The position numbers and the translations under genes are program-made. The notes below the pieces were generated by a model. The model was not told the origin of the DNA and did not search any database. It saw nothing but the letters and a program-made list of their open reading frames with translations. Shown one piece after another: positions 28,656 to 38,403 of a stretch of DNA of 64,000 bases (its first letter is position 1; every line of letters begins with the position of its first letter). The stretch is taken from contig JABAQJ010000007.1 of the NCBI GenBank assembly GCA_019186945.1, positions 434,001-498,000 on the forward strand. Direction: 5' to 3'. The stretch is from Gemmatimonadaceae bacterium. Lineage in GTDB: Bacteria; Gemmatimonadota; Gemmatimonadetes; Gemmatimonadales; Gemmatimonadaceae.

Positions 28656-30374
28656 TCAGGCCGCGGACTGCAAGCCGCCCACCAGCTCCCGCAGCTGCTC
28701 CGAACCGTGGAGCAGCTGCGTTGATGCTGACGACATCTGCTCGCAGGCCGCGCTCTGTTCCTGCGTGGACGCGCTCACCTGCTGTGCAGCGGCCGCGTGC
28801 CCCTCCGCCGTCCGGGCGATCGATTGCACCCCAGTGGCTGCGCTGCCGACGATCTGCACGTTCCGGTCTGCCTGCGCGGACACGGTTCCGGCAGCCTCGC
28901 GCGTTCGCCTCGCTGCGCTCGTTATTTCGGTCAACGCCCCGTCCAGCCCGTGTGACACCTGCTCGATCTCGGACACGTGGGTAACGCCGCTCTCCATCGC
29001 CCGCGTCGTGCTGGCTACGCGCCCCGTCACCACCTTCGTCAGCTGCACCACGTCTTCGGCAGCCTTCTGCGCCTGCTCGGCAAGCTTCCGCACTTCGTCC
29101 GCGACCACAGCGAAACCGCGACCCGCTGCCCCTGCCCGCGCGGCTTCGATCGCCGCGTTGAGCGCGAGCAGGTCCGTCTGCTCGGCGATGCGACCGACGG
29201 TTGCAACGAACCGGTCGATATCCGCGACCGTTCCGTCCAGTGCCACTACCTCGGCCGCCGCATCCTGCACCGTCCGTCGTACTCGCGTCAGGATATCGAG
29301 CGCGCGCTCGATCTCGCCCCGCTTGGCCTGCGCCGTCTGCTCGATGCCAGCAGCCAGGCTGGTGACCTCGCTTGCTCCCGTCAGCACGTCCTCGGCGCTG
29401 GCGCGAATCGCCCGCAATCCGTCGTCAACCGATCGGAGCTGGCGAACCTGACTCTCCGCACCGGACGAGATCTCCGTCATCGATGCCGCCATCTGGCTCG
29501 CCGACGCCGAGATCTGCTCCGACACGTTGGCCAGTTCCCGCGCCGAGTTCGCGACGTCATCGGCCGTCGTCGTCGTCACGGACACGACGCGCGCCAACGA
29601 TTCGCCGGCGCTGTTCATCGCGTCCGCCAGTTCCTGGAACTCCCCGGGAAGATCACCGGCCGTCCGTGACCCAAACTTCCCGTCACTCAGCGCCCGAGCC
29701 TGTGCGACGAGTTCCCGAAGCGGTCGCGTGATCCAGTTGACCGTGCCGTATACGACGGACAGCCCTAACAGCACAGATCCCAGAATGGCCACCAGCATCC
29801 AGACTCCACGCCGCTCGGCATCGCTCCGCAATCGCGTGGATGCCGCGGCGACTTCGCGTGCCTTCAGCTGTGCCAGCGACTGCAAGTCGGCCGTGAGCTG
29901 ATCGAGATCCTTCTGCGATGCGGCGGCAACTCGCTCCGACTCCGCCTGTCGTCCGATGTCCGCGAGACGATGGGCCAGCGCGTATGCGATTTCCAGTTGA
30001 GATAAGCGGTCGTCGATTCTCGACACGAGTCCGATGCTCGCCAGCGACGCACGGGGCTGCCTGGTCATCGTCCGATGCACCTGGTGCGCTTCAGCGCTGT
30101 TCTGACGGAACTCGCGCTCGGAAAGCGTATCGCGGAACTCGACATATCGCTGGGCCGCCGCAAGTTCGCGGGACACGGTCGCCGACAGACTCGCGGACAA
30201 CTGTGCATCCGCCTGCACTTCACCCAGCGTCTCGGCAACGACATCGGACAGCGCGCCAATGGTGGCGTAACCAACCAAGCCGGCAGCCACGAACAGCGCG
30301 ACCAGCAAGCCGAATCCGTAGATGAGGCGCTGCCGGATGTTCCTGAATGGCCTGAGCCTGAACGGGATGCTCAT
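28656..30374 (-). CDS. Methyl-accepting chemotaxis protein
   Basis: 572 residues. TM1 (about 17-40), a helical periplasmic four-helix-type sensor with no PAS-like elements (about 41-190), TM2 (about 190-212), HAMP ([22 protein letters not shown]) and a long cytoplasmic coiled coil. The conserved tip [18 protein letters not shown]...[15 protein letters not shown] contacts CheA and CheW. There is no C-terminal CheR-docking pentapeptide. The start overlaps the stop of a substrate-binding lipoprotein (ATGA), which suggests that the lipoprotein delivers the ligand to this receptor. No other che genes are in the window. Confidence 0.93.
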   Translation of the reverse strand: MSIPFRLRPFRNIRQRLIYGFGLLVALFVAAGLVGYATIGALSDVVAETLGEVQADAQLSASLSATVSRELAAAQRYVEFRDTLSEREFRQNSAEAHQVHRTMTRQPRASLASIGLVSRIDDRLSQLEIAYALAHRLADIGRQAESERVAAASQKDLDQLTADLQSLAQLKAREVAAASTRLRSDAERRGVWMLVAILGSVLLGLSVVYGTVNWITRPLRELVAQARALSDGKFGSRTAGDLPGEFQELADAMNSAGESLARVVSVTTTTADDVANSARELANVSEQISASASQMAASMTEISSGAESQVRQLRSVDDGLRAIRASAEDVLTGASEVTSLAAGIEQTAQAKRGEIERALDILTRVRRTVQDAAAEVVALDGTVADIDRFVATVGRIAEQTDLLALNAAIEAARAGAAGRGFAVVADEVRKLAEQAQKAAEDVVQLTKVVTGRVASTTRAMESGVTHVSEIEQVSHGLDGALTEITSAARRTREAAGTVSAQADRNVQIVGSAATGVQSIARTAEGHAAAAQQVSASTQEQSAACEQMSSASTQLLHGSEQLRELVGGLQSAA

Positions 30375-31465
30375 GACTGTCCGTCCGCAGCGACCGGCGT
30401 GAGTGCACCGGCTCTCACCCGCGTTAGCAGGATGCCCTTGCCGGCCACGTCCCCGCTGGGCAGAAACGAGACCGGGCCACTGGCGCCGGCGAATGCCGAT
30501 TCGGGTCCGAGAGAGGCCAGGTAGTTGCGAATGGCTTCGCGGCCCGTACCGGCGTTCTCGATCGCCCGCGCCAGAAGCATCGTAGCATCGTAGGCGAGCG
30601 CGGCATTCCCGTCAGGGTCAACTCGGTAGCGTTCGCGAAAGGCACGTACGAACTGCTGCGCTTCTGTGCGGCCGTCCCGCGGTGAGAACGGTGCGCCGAC
30701 GTAGACACCCTCGGCGGCCGCGGTGTCGCCCGCGACTCCTGTCCACCCGTCCCCGCCGAGGAAGGTCGTGCGTAGGCTTCGCTGGCGCGCCTCGCGCAAC
30801 ACGGCTCGGCCGGATTGCTCGGTTCCGGCCACGAATACCAGGTCGGGATGCCGCGAAAGCAGATACGCAACGTACGGCTCGAAGTTCGCCTCGCCGTCGG
30901 AGGGAATCGGATCAGACGAGACCAGTGGCGCGCCGTAGGCGCGGGTGAACGCTTCGCTGAGCCCGCGTCCGTACGCCGTGTTCTCGTAAAGGACAGCAAC
31001 TCGTCGGAACCCCTGGCGGCGTGCGAAGCGGGCGAGGTCGATCCCGTTCACGGAGTCACTCGAGATCACGCGGAAGACGAAGGGCGAGATACCGCTCAAG
31101 TCCGGCGAGGATACCGTCGTGGCGACCGCAGGCAGCCCCCTGTCGTACACGCGCGCCGCCATCAGCATCGCTCCGGACGTCACGTGTCCGACGACGGCCG
31201 CGATCTCCGGCCGGTCGATGAACTCGGTGGCGATCGTCGCTGCAAGGACCGGACTGCCCTCGTCGTCGCGCGACACGATCCGGAGCGGCCGACCCTTGAT
31301 CCCACCACGGCGGTTGATTTCCTCGACCGCGAGGTCGACGCCGCGCTTGTTCATCTGGCCGTACGACTGACCCCACGGACCGGCCGCCCCAAGCCAAACC
31401 GGATCGGCATCACGCCCGCATCCCAATGCGCAGCACGCAGCGAACGCGAAGATAAGAGAACGCAC
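30371..31465 (-). CDS. Periplasmic substrate-binding lipoprotein (Peripla_BP_6, Leu/Ile/Val type)
   Basis: 364 residues with a lipobox (ALGC, Cys about 16). The receptor family ligand-binding fold shows the opening [74 protein letters not shown], and [23 protein letters not shown]. Family members bind branched-chain amino acids, amides or aromatic acids. No permease or ATPase genes of that transporter class are present. The gene is translationally coupled to the chemoreceptor, so a sensing role is more likely than transport. Ligand unknown. Confidence 0.88.
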   Translation of the reverse strand: MRSLIFAFAACCALGCGRDADPVWLGAAGPWGQSYGQMNKRGVDLAVEEINRRGGIKGRPLRIVSRDDEGSPVLAATIATEFIDRPEIAAVVGHVTSGAMLMAARVYDRGLPAVATTVSSPDLSGISPFVFRVISSDSVNGIDLARFARRQGFRRVAVLYENTAYGRGLSEAFTRAYGAPLVSSDPIPSDGEANFEPYVAYLLSRHPDLVFVAGTEQSGRAVLREARQRSLRTTFLGGDGWTGVAGDTAAAEGVYVGAPFSPRDGRTEAQQFVRAFRERYRVDPDGNAALAYDATMLLARAIENAGTGREAIRNYLASLGPESAFAGASGPVSFLPSGDVAGKGILLTRVRAGALTPVAADGQS

Positions 31466-31561
31466 AGCAGCAGCTCCAGAGAGGTCCGCACCCGAAACGG
31501 GCTCTCCTACTGACTGCCAAGACGGCGACCGAGCAACGCCGGCGTTGGAAGCCGGCGGAGA

Positions 31562-33247
31562 CTACTTCCCCGGCGGGAGCCCTGCCTTGTCGCGATCGAT
31601 GCGTTCGGACGCGGGGATGTTCCACTCGGCCATGTTGGCCCACCAGTAATCGGGCCGCAGCGGCGGCGTCTTGATCCGTTCGTGCATTGCGGCGATCTGC
31701 CGCGGCTCGAACAGGAACGCCGCGGGGATGTCGTTGACGATGCCCTGGTAAATCTCGCGGTAGATAGCCTTCGCTCTTGCGCGATCGGAGATCAGGCGGA
31801 CCTGCTCCATCAGGGAGTCGAGATGCGGGTTGTCGTATTGCGCCGGATTGGACCGGAAGTTCTGATCGCGCGCGCTCCAGTTCTGGCTGATGGTTGATGG
31901 CGAGGGATCGTAGCCGCTCGCCTGGACAGCGACATCGAACTTTCCGGCCTCCAGGTTCGCGGCGAATACGACCGGGTCCAGCTCCTCGATCGACACGTCG
32001 ACGCCGGCCCGTTTCCACTGGTCCTGAAAGATGATCGCCAGGCGACGGCGCGTGGTGCTGGGTGCGGGAAACGCGAGGCGCAGATGCAACGTCCGGCCAC
32101 CGCGATCGCGAATGCCGTCGCCGTTCGTGTCCTTCCATCCCGACGAATCGAGCATGCGCGCGGCCGCGGCGGTGTCGTAAGGGAAGGAGGTGATGGTCGT
32201 GTCCGATGTCCAGAGCGCCCGAACGAATGGTCCATACGCCGGGTACGCCAGCGTGTCGTACACGCTGCGAACTGCGCCATATCGGTCGAGCGCCATGCTC
32301 AGGGCCAGTCGCATCGCGTGGTCGCCAAGGATCGGATGCGGTCGTGACCGGCTCGTTGGGTCGCGCAGATTATAGAGCAGGTACCCGTTGGTGTAGTTCC
32401 CGTAGGCGGCGAAACGGATCGACGGGTTGCCCTGGAGCGGGCCGACGGTTTCCGCCCGTATTATCTCGACAAGATCGGCCTCGCCAGCAGCAACACGGTT
32501 CGATGCCGTGGGCACGTCACTCGAGTACGCGAAGATGACGCGATCCAGGTGCGGCCTGCCTCGATGGTAGGCCGTGTTGGCGGCGAGTTCGATGATGGAA
32601 CGCGCGTCCCACCGCACGAACCTGAACGGGCCGCTGCCGACGGGCGTCCGCGCGAACGCGGCGGTACGGATCTGCTTGCGATCTACCGAGACGAGCAGAT
32701 GTCGGGGAAGGATCCAGAGGTTCGAGACGAGCTGAAAGAACCGCTCCGGGCTCCTGTTCGCGAACCGGACGCGCACGGACAGCGAGTCAGGTGTCGTGAT
32801 GGAGTCGATCGCTGGAAAGTTGGATCTCACGACAGAGGCAACGACGGGATCCGACGTAAGTTCGTAGCTGAACGCAACATCGGCCGCACGAACGGGCACG
32901 CCGTCGTGGAACGCAGCGTTGGGATTGAGACGGAAGGTGATGGCGGAAGAATCCGGAGACCATTCCCAGCTGTCGGCGGCCTGCGGCAGATAGCCGTCGC
33001 TGCCAACGGTATTCAGGTCAGCCGGCGCCTGAGCCAGGTGATCGAAGATCTGGTCAACAACCTGCTTGGCGGCAAGTGAAATGATGGTTGGCGGCAGAAG
33101 TGTCTCCGCTTCCGCCGGGGCGGCAATGACGATCGTGCCGCCGTCGACGGTCGCGCCAAGCCCGGGAGACTCCCGCCCGCCGCAACCGCTTACGGTACCG
33201 GCAATGACGGCGACGGTCAGGCCGCACCCGATCAGTCGATGGGTCAT
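31562..33247 (-). CDS. Peptide/oligosaccharide-binding lipoprotein, SBP_bac_5 family
   Basis: 561 residues from ATG at 33247, giving a lipoprotein signal with lipobox VSGC. Family-5 features are clear: GGTIVIAAPAEAETLLPP, the WEWSPDSSAITFRLNPNAAFHDGVPVRAADVAFSYE block, GSGPFRFVRWD and ALSMALDRYGAVRSVYDTLAYPAYGPF. A C-terminal stretch around YDPSPSTISQNWSARDQNF follows. These proteins bind oligopeptides, nickel or sugars for Opp-type transporters. No Opp permeases are nearby. It lies 96 nt upstream of the second binding lipoprotein and the chemoreceptor on the same strand, so it may be part of that sensory unit. Confidence 0.87.
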   Translation of the reverse strand: MTHRLIGCGLTVAVIAGTVSGCGGRESPGLGATVDGGTIVIAAPAEAETLLPPTIISLAAKQVVDQIFDHLAQAPADLNTVGSDGYLPQAADSWEWSPDSSAITFRLNPNAAFHDGVPVRAADVAFSYELTSDPVVASVVRSNFPAIDSITTPDSLSVRVRFANRSPERFFQLVSNLWILPRHLLVSVDRKQIRTAAFARTPVGSGPFRFVRWDARSIIELAANTAYHRGRPHLDRVIFAYSSDVPTASNRVAAGEADLVEIIRAETVGPLQGNPSIRFAAYGNYTNGYLLYNLRDPTSRSRPHPILGDHAMRLALSMALDRYGAVRSVYDTLAYPAYGPFVRALWTSDTTITSFPYDTAAAARMLDSSGWKDTNGDGIRDRGGRTLHLRLAFPAPSTTRRRLAIIFQDQWKRAGVDVSIEELDPVVFAANLEAGKFDVAVQASGYDPSPSTISQNWSARDQNFRSNPAQYDNPHLDSLMEQVRLISDRARAKAIYREIYQGIVNDIPAAFLFEPRQIAAMHERIKTPPLRPDYWWANMAEWNIPASERIDRDKAGLPPGK

Positions 33248-33434
33248 GTGACGCAAGGTCGGGGAAGAGGCGAGCAGTGCGACTGCGTTCCGGAACGCAC
33301 CCGGCGTGCGTCCTGATATATGACGAGTCGTCTGGAGCCGCGCCACGTACGTCAGCCGATGGATTCCGGCCACAGGCCGCGCTCGCGGGCCGCGGACGCA
33401 GTCGGCGGCGATGCCGCGGGTTCCCGCGGATGAC

Positions 33435-34511
33435 CTAACGATCCGCTGCCGCGGGTTCCTGCTGCGTCAGACAGTGCAGTGTTCCCAGTCCCCACACGAG
33501 GTCCACGGCGTGGATTCCGACCACGGTGCGATCCCGGAAGAGTCCTCCGAGCGTCTCCAGCGCGACACGGTCGTTGGGGTCGTTGAACGTCGGTACCAGC
33601 ACGCACTCGTTGGCGACATAGAAATTTGCGTAGCTGGCAGGGAGGCGCGTGCCATCCATGGTCACGGGACGCGGATAGGGGAGTTTGACAACCCGGAGCG
33701 GCTCGCCGCCGGCAAGCGCGAGGCGGCGCAGATTGTCAACGGATCGCTCGTGGTTCTCGTCGCATGAGTCCTCCTCGTAGGCCAGTACGACCGTATCCAG
33801 GTCCACGAAGCGCGCGATATCGTCCACGTGCCCATGCGTGTCGTCCCCGACGCAGCCTTCGCCGAGCCAGATGGTGTCACGCACGCCGAGCATGTCGTGA
33901 AACACTCTCTCGTAGCCGTCGCGTCCCAGTCCCGGATTGCGCTCCTGTACGTCGGACAGCAGGCATTCCTCGGTCACCAACAGGCGACCTGCTCCATTGC
34001 CGTCGATCGCTCCGCCTTCCAGCACGACGCGTCCGGCTCCATCCGGGCGCTCAGGCGTAAGGATGGGCAAGCCCAGGATTCTCGACATGGCGTTGGGAAC
34101 CGTCCGATCCTGGTGGAAGTTGTCGTACTTCGCCCAGGCGTTGAACTGCCATTGGACCAGTGCGACGCGTCCGCTCCTGTCGTGCACGGCCGTCGGACCG
34201 GAGTCGCGAAGCCAGACGCGATCGTTGGGAACGAGGTGAAGCCGGTAGCGCGCCGAGTTGCAGCTGTGAGCGTCGAGCTTGGCGCGGGCGTCCTCGCGAA
34301 CACGTTCGTCGTGGCAGACGATCTCGACGATCTCAGATTCATGGAGTGCGCGCACGATCTCCGCGTACACCCATGGAATCGCCTCGAACTTCCCCGGCCA
34401 GTCGGCCTCGAGGTGCGGCCAGCCGATCCATGTCGCGCGATGGCGTTCCCATTCTGCCGGCATCCGGTACGGCGGCCGGCGCGTCAGATCGGCATCGGCA
34501 TCGAGAGTCAT
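33435..34511 (-). CDS. aguA: Agmatine deiminase
   Basis: 358 residues with family landmarks: RMPAEWERHRATWIGWPH, VWLRDSGPTAV, FNAWAKYDN, VLEGGAIDGNGAG, GDDTHGHVDDIARFVD (active-site His/Asp) and nucleophile Cys347 in GLGTLHCLTQQEP. It hydrolyses agmatine to N-carbamoylputrescine and ammonia. The upstream gene on the same strand encodes the next enzyme, so the pair makes putrescine from agmatine. The stop TAG lies within CGTTAGG. No arginine decarboxylase gene is in view. Confidence 0.93.
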   Translation of the reverse strand: MTLDADADLTRRPPYRMPAEWERHRATWIGWPHLEADWPGKFEAIPWVYAEIVRALHESEIVEIVCHDERVREDARAKLDAHSCNSARYRLHLVPNDRVWLRDSGPTAVHDRSGRVALVQWQFNAWAKYDNFHQDRTVPNAMSRILGLPILTPERPDGAGRVVLEGGAIDGNGAGRLLVTEECLLSDVQERNPGLGRDGYERVFHDMLGVRDTIWLGEGCVGDDTHGHVDDIARFVDLDTVVLAYEEDSCDENHERSVDNLRRLALAGGEPLRVVKLPYPRPVTMDGTRLPASYANFYVANECVLVPTFNDPNDRVALETLGGLFRDRTVVGIHAVDLVWGLGTLHCLTQQEPAAADR

Positions 34512-34568
34512 CGCGGCCCTGATCGGTCAGAGGGTGGAATCGGCCGCGGCGGCTGGCGGCACCGTGCG

Positions 34569-35498
34569 TCAGCGGCCAAGGTATCGCGACAGGATTCCCC
34601 CGTACGCGTCCACGCGCCGATCGCGGAGGAACGGCCAGTTGCGTCGAGTTTCCTCGATCAGTGCCGGATCGCAGGTCGCGATCGCGATTGCCGGGTCCGT
34701 CCCGGCCTCCGCGAGAATGCGCCCAAACGGATCGAAGATCACGGAATGGCCGAAGAACTCGAGCCCACGCGTGCCGGGCTCGGATTCGAATCCTGCGCGA
34801 TTCGGTGACGCCACGAAGACGCCGTTGGCGATGGCGTGCGAGCGCTGGATGGTGCGCCAGGCGGTGACCTGATCGGCGCCGAAGGTGGCTTTCTCGTCCG
34901 GGTGCCACGCGATCGCCGTTGGGTAGAACAGGATCTCCGCGCCGAGCAGCGCCGTGATACGCGCGGCTTCCGGAAACCATTGATCCCAGCAAATCAGGAC
35001 GCCGATATCCGCATAACGCGTTCGGAACATGCGGAATCCATCGGATGTCTCTGCCGCGCCGGGCAGGGACGGTGGTACGTCGTCGATGTCGCCTGGCGCG
35101 AAGTAGTATTTCTCCTCGAACAGCGGGTCGTGCGGGATGTGCATCTTGCGATAAACGCCGAGCAGGGATCCGTCGGCGTCCACCACGGCGGCGCTGTTGC
35201 GGTACAGGCCTGCCGCCTGCCGTTCGTAGATCGGGATGACGAGTACCGTCTCCAGTTCGCGCGCCACCTGCTGGAGGCGTTCGACAGTGGGTCCCGGGAT
35301 CGGTTCCGCGATATCGAAGCGATCGATGCGAAGCGCCTTGCAGAAGTACGGAGCGTTGAACAGTTCCTGCAGGCACACGATCCGTGCGCCGCGCGTGTGA
35401 GCCTCGCGAATCCGGGCGATGTGGCGCTCGAGGTTGGCGCTCCGGTCCTCCGACGCCGTTTCCTGGACGATTGCAACGGTAACAGGCGGCTTCGACAT
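34569..35498 (-). CDS. aguB: N-carbamoylputrescine amidase
   Basis: 309 residues, nitrilase superfamily. The catalytic Glu45 lies in CLQELF, a Lys in YRKMHIPHDP and a Cys in IGVLICWDQWFPEAAR. The AguB-type substrate region (EKYYFAPGD, TAIAWHPDEK) and the C-terminal TRRNWPFLRDRRVDAY are typical. It converts N-carbamoylputrescine to putrescine, CO2 and ammonia. It lies 57 nt upstream of aguA and 67 nt downstream of the glycerate kinase gene, all on the minus strand. Confidence 0.94.
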   Translation of the reverse strand: MSKPPVTVAIVQETASEDRSANLERHIARIREAHTRGARIVCLQELFNAPYFCKALRIDRFDIAEPIPGPTVERLQQVARELETVLVIPIYERQAAGLYRNSAAVVDADGSLLGVYRKMHIPHDPLFEEKYYFAPGDIDDVPPSLPGAAETSDGFRMFRTRYADIGVLICWDQWFPEAARITALLGAEILFYPTAIAWHPDEKATFGADQVTAWRTIQRSHAIANGVFVASPNRAGFESEPGTRGLEFFGHSVIFDPFGRILAEAGTDPAIAIATCDPALIEETRRNWPFLRDRRVDAYGGILSRYLGR

Positions 35499-35565
35499 GG
35501 CGGGAAGCTATGGAACCGGGCTGGGGAAGGGAATGGGCGCGAACCTGCCACGGCAGCGGCTCACG

Positions 35566-36951
35566 TTAGGCACCGGCGGCGCGCGTCGGGACCAGCGCGT
35601 CCGCGACAGCCGGACGCACGATCGCCACGATCAGGTCGTTGACATTCGTACCCGTCAGCCCGGTCCGCAGGAGCGCGCCGGCGCTGTCCAGCGCCGTCCA
35701 GGAATCGTGTGCGGCAAGGGCGCGTTCGGGGTCGATTCCCGTCGCGGCAATCTCGCTCCACGTGGTCGCGGTGACGATCGCGCCAGCGGCATCCGTCGGT
35801 CCGTCGCGTCCGTCCGTCCCAGCCGCGAGTAGAGCGATCGAATCCGAGCGGGGCCGAAACCGGTGCAGCTCACGGGCGGCGGCCAGCGCCAGTTCCTGGC
35901 ACCGGCCGCCAAGCCCCGTCGCAGCCGCACCTAACGTGACTGTGGTTTCGCCTCCGGCTACCGTGCACGCCAGCGTGTCGGGCGACTCGCCGGCAGTCGC
36001 CAGCTGCTGGCACCACGCGATCAGTCGCATCGCCAGCTCGGACCCGGCGCGCTGCGCCTCGCCGACGAGCGGTCGCTGTATGATGCGAACCGGGGAGGCA
36101 CCGAGTCGGGTAGCCCCGTCCGCCGCACGTCGAACCGCGTCCGAATTCGAAAGGACAATCCGGGTGCTAACCGTACGAAACAGGGTGCTGCCGGGCTTGG
36201 GCGTCTCCGGCTTTCGCTGGTGATACACATCGTCCAGATACTCCCGAACGGCTGGCGGCAAGGCGTCGAAGAACCCTGCGCGATCGGCCATCCGGCGAAT
36301 CTTGGCGGCGGTAAGCGAGTCCCCGGTGCACGGACCCGACCCGATGGCAGCCGCGTCGTTGGTGAGCACGTCCGATACCAGCAACAGATCGACTGGACGT
36401 GGCGCCAACGCTACTGCAAGCCGCCCGGCGCCGAAGCGGAGGATCCGTTTCCGGATCGCGTTCATCGTCACGATATCCGTACCCGATGCCAGCACCAGCT
36501 CGAACACGCGCACGAGGTCGTCGGCCGGGATGTCGGTTATCGGCGCAGCCATCAGACTTGTGGCGCCCCCCGAGACCAGGACCAGCACACGTTGCTCCGC
36601 GCCAAGGGACGGCAGCCATCGCTCCAACTCGTCGGCGGCGAAGCGCGAGCGACCGCCAGGTACGGGATGATCCCCACGGAGCGCCCGAACACACGGGGGG
36701 AAGTCTGCATAGTCATCAGGACCAACGACGAACGCGGTATCCAGAGACAGATCGCGCTCTCGCAGAGCGTCCATCGCGCCATGCAGCATCGCGTGCGCTC
36801 CCTTGCCGATCGCGATGGCGGCGATACCATCAGGCGATTCCAGCGTCAGTTCGCCGACCGCATCGCGTGTGGCGCGATACGGGTCGACGCCCGCCAGCGT
36901 CTCTCGAAAGATCGACTCGAGCAGACCGCGAGTCATCTCATTCGGAGGCAC
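35566..36951 (-). CDS. Glycerate 2-kinase (GckA/TtuD, MOFRL family)
   Basis: 461 residues. The N-terminal DUF4147 domain carries IAIGKGAHAMLHGAMD, RGDHPVPGGRS, LVSGGATSLM and LLLVSDVLTNDAAAIGSGPC. The C-terminal MOFRL domain has TVAGGETTVTLGAAATGLGGRCQELALAAA and AAGTDGRDGPTDAAGAIV. It phosphorylates D-glycerate at carbon 2 with ATP, feeding lower glycolysis. Cytosolic. The stop codon TAA is formed by a GCCTAACG motif. It lies between the seleno-peroxiredoxin and aguB on the same strand; no functional link is obvious. Confidence 0.9.
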   Translation of the reverse strand: MPPNEMTRGLLESIFRETLAGVDPYRATRDAVGELTLESPDGIAAIAIGKGAHAMLHGAMDALRERDLSLDTAFVVGPDDYADFPPCVRALRGDHPVPGGRSRFAADELERWLPSLGAEQRVLVLVSGGATSLMAAPITDIPADDLVRVFELVLASGTDIVTMNAIRKRILRFGAGRLAVALAPRPVDLLLVSDVLTNDAAAIGSGPCTGDSLTAAKIRRMADRAGFFDALPPAVREYLDDVYHQRKPETPKPGSTLFRTVSTRIVLSNSDAVRRAADGATRLGASPVRIIQRPLVGEAQRAGSELAMRLIAWCQQLATAGESPDTLACTVAGGETTVTLGAAATGLGGRCQELALAAARELHRFRPRSDSIALLAAGTDGRDGPTDAAGAIVTATTWSEIAATGIDPERALAAHDSWTALDSAGALLRTGLTGTNVNDLIVAIVRPAVADALVPTRAAGA

Positions 36952-36998
36952 GTCGCCACGGTCAGGTCATTGCGGGGCGCGCGAGAGCGCTCGAGATC

Positions 36999-37604
36999 TC
37001 AGGACTCTCCCTCGCCGGGCGTGGGAGGCGCGACCTTGTCGACTTCGGCATCCAGTTCCGTGTACGCATCGGCTGCCAGAACCCGGAATGCCGTCTTGTA
37101 CGTGATCTTCCCGCTCTTGTCGATCACGTACAGATGGCGGGCGTCCATCTTGCTGGTCTCGTTGTAAGCCTGATAGAGCCGGCTGATGGCGGCGCTGGTG
37201 TCGGAGACGAATACGATCGGGAACGACGACTGCCTGGACCATGCAATGAGCGTCGAATCGGGATCGATGCTGATGCCAAGGACGGTCACATTGCGTCCGT
37301 TGTTGAAGAGCGTGGCGTACTGATCACGGTACGCCTCCATCTGCACCGTTCAACCCTTGCTCCTGGCCTTGGGGAAGAACGCCAGAACCACCGCCTGCCC
37401 ACGAAGGTCGGAGAGCTTCAGCCGATCCCTGAGTACGCCGAATCTGGTGATGCCCTGGAAGCCGAAGTCCGGCGCCGTTTCGCCGACCGACGGGCCGACG
37501 GCAAGGGCTCCCGGTTGCTGCGCCTCCACGTCACGGGCCTGGGTCATGCTCGCCAGGACCGCGAAGATGGAGAGAAGGGGAAGTAGCCGTCGAGCGTGCG
37601 TCAT
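36999..37604 (-). CDS. Predicted selenocysteine-containing exported peroxiredoxin
   Basis: One AhpC/TSA-type peroxiredoxin is split by a single in-frame TGA at 37350-37352. Reading through it gives 201 residues. A signal or anchor segment (LLPLLSIFAVLASM, about 8-21) is followed by VGETAPDFGFQG and LSDLRGQAVVLAFFPKA. The active-site stretch is FFPKARSKGUTVQMEAYRD, with U at residue 85 exactly where relatives have the peroxidatic Cys (KARTxGCTVQM). ISIDPDSTLIAW and HLYVIDKSGKITYKT complete the fold. No other Cys remains, so it would be a one-Sec enzyme reducing peroxides outside the cytoplasm. A SECIS-like hairpin follows the TGA. A nonsense mutation is the alternative. Confidence 0.8.
37314..37335 (-). 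promoter_or_regulatory. Putative bacterial SECIS element
   Basis: In the mRNA, GGCGUAC pairs perfectly with GUACGCC around the 8-nt loop CGUGAUCA. The stem starts 15 nt after the UGA and the apical loop spans nucleotides 22-29 downstream. The second loop base is G. Position, stem and loop fit the general description of bacterial SECIS elements bound by SelB. Confidence 0.65.
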
Positions 37605-37826
37605 CGCATGTGAAGAGGGGACGCCAAAGGATGAGGGCGCGAGTCGCCCAACGCAACCGTGGGACTCCGAGTCCCGGCGATTGGACAACCCGGTGTCTCG
37701 CCGTGGGACAGCGCCGTGCGGAAGTGCAGGAGCCGCAACGGATGTTGCGCTGGCATCCGCGGTGCCATAGCACGAACGCCCACGGCAGCCCGTGGACCGT
37801 TCTTTCCCATTTTCGCGGGAGCCACA

Positions 37827-38330
37827 ATGCAGTACTTCGTCAGAACGCCGTCACTCGCCTTGGCGATCCTGGTGCCCTTGGCATGTAGTGGCGAGCCAGG
37901 GAGAATGAGTGACGCTCTTCGTCAGGATCTCTCTCTGGCGGCGCAAGCACAGCCGTACATGCCACAGCCCTACGTCTCCGGCATGGAACTGGGCTATGAC
38001 GCGTACGGACGCCCGGTCTACCGGGCAGCACCTTATCGCCTGCCATCGTATCCGACAGGGCCGATCCCGGTGGCTGCCACGCGAGCGCCCGCGGCGGTGC
38101 GCCGCGCACCTGCCCCGGCGGGTTCTGGAGTCAGCTCGGGCGCCAGCGGCCAGATAGAGGAGGTTCGCAACACTCGGCGTGACGCGATCCTTGGTGCGGC
38201 TGCCGGGGCGGCGATCGGGATGGCATCGAGCCGCGATCGACTGAAGGGAGCCGTGATCGGAGCCGCTGCCGGCGGCGTATTGGGTGCGATCTACGGGCAG
38301 AAAGTCGACGTCAACAAGATCCCCCGGTAA
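37827..38330 (+). CDS. Glycine-zipper lipoprotein
   Basis: 167 residues from ATG at 37827. Lipoprotein signal with lipobox PLAC. A Tyr/Pro-rich region (QPYMPQPYVSGMELGYDAYGRPVY) and an Ala/Pro linker precede a C-terminal glycine zipper with two hydrophobic stretches rich in small residues (RDAILGAAAGAAIGMASS and LKGAVIGAAAGGVLGAIYG). Such zippers insert in or associate with the outer membrane, as in SlyB/YMGG-type proteins. Function unknown. It is divergent from the peroxiredoxin and converges on the lipid kinase. Confidence 0.75.
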   Translation: MQYFVRTPSLALAILVPLACSGEPGRMSDALRQDLSLAAQAQPYMPQPYVSGMELGYDAYGRPVYRAAPYRLPSYPTGPIPVAATRAPAAVRRAPAPAGSGVSSGASGQIEEVRNTRRDAILGAAAGAAIGMASSRDRLKGAVIGAAAGGVLGAIYGQKVDVNKIPR

Positions 38331-38403
38331 CCTTCGCATGCGAGCCGCGCGGTCGGCGACCGGACGTCGCAGCCGTCGCCGTGCCGCTCGGCAGTACGCT
38401 TGC

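Noticed and set aside
37350-37688. Treating the N-terminal peroxiredoxin half as a separate 112-residue gene ending at TGA.
   Set aside because: The fold would lack its active site, and the downstream frame continues the same domain with a SECIS-like hairpin in place.
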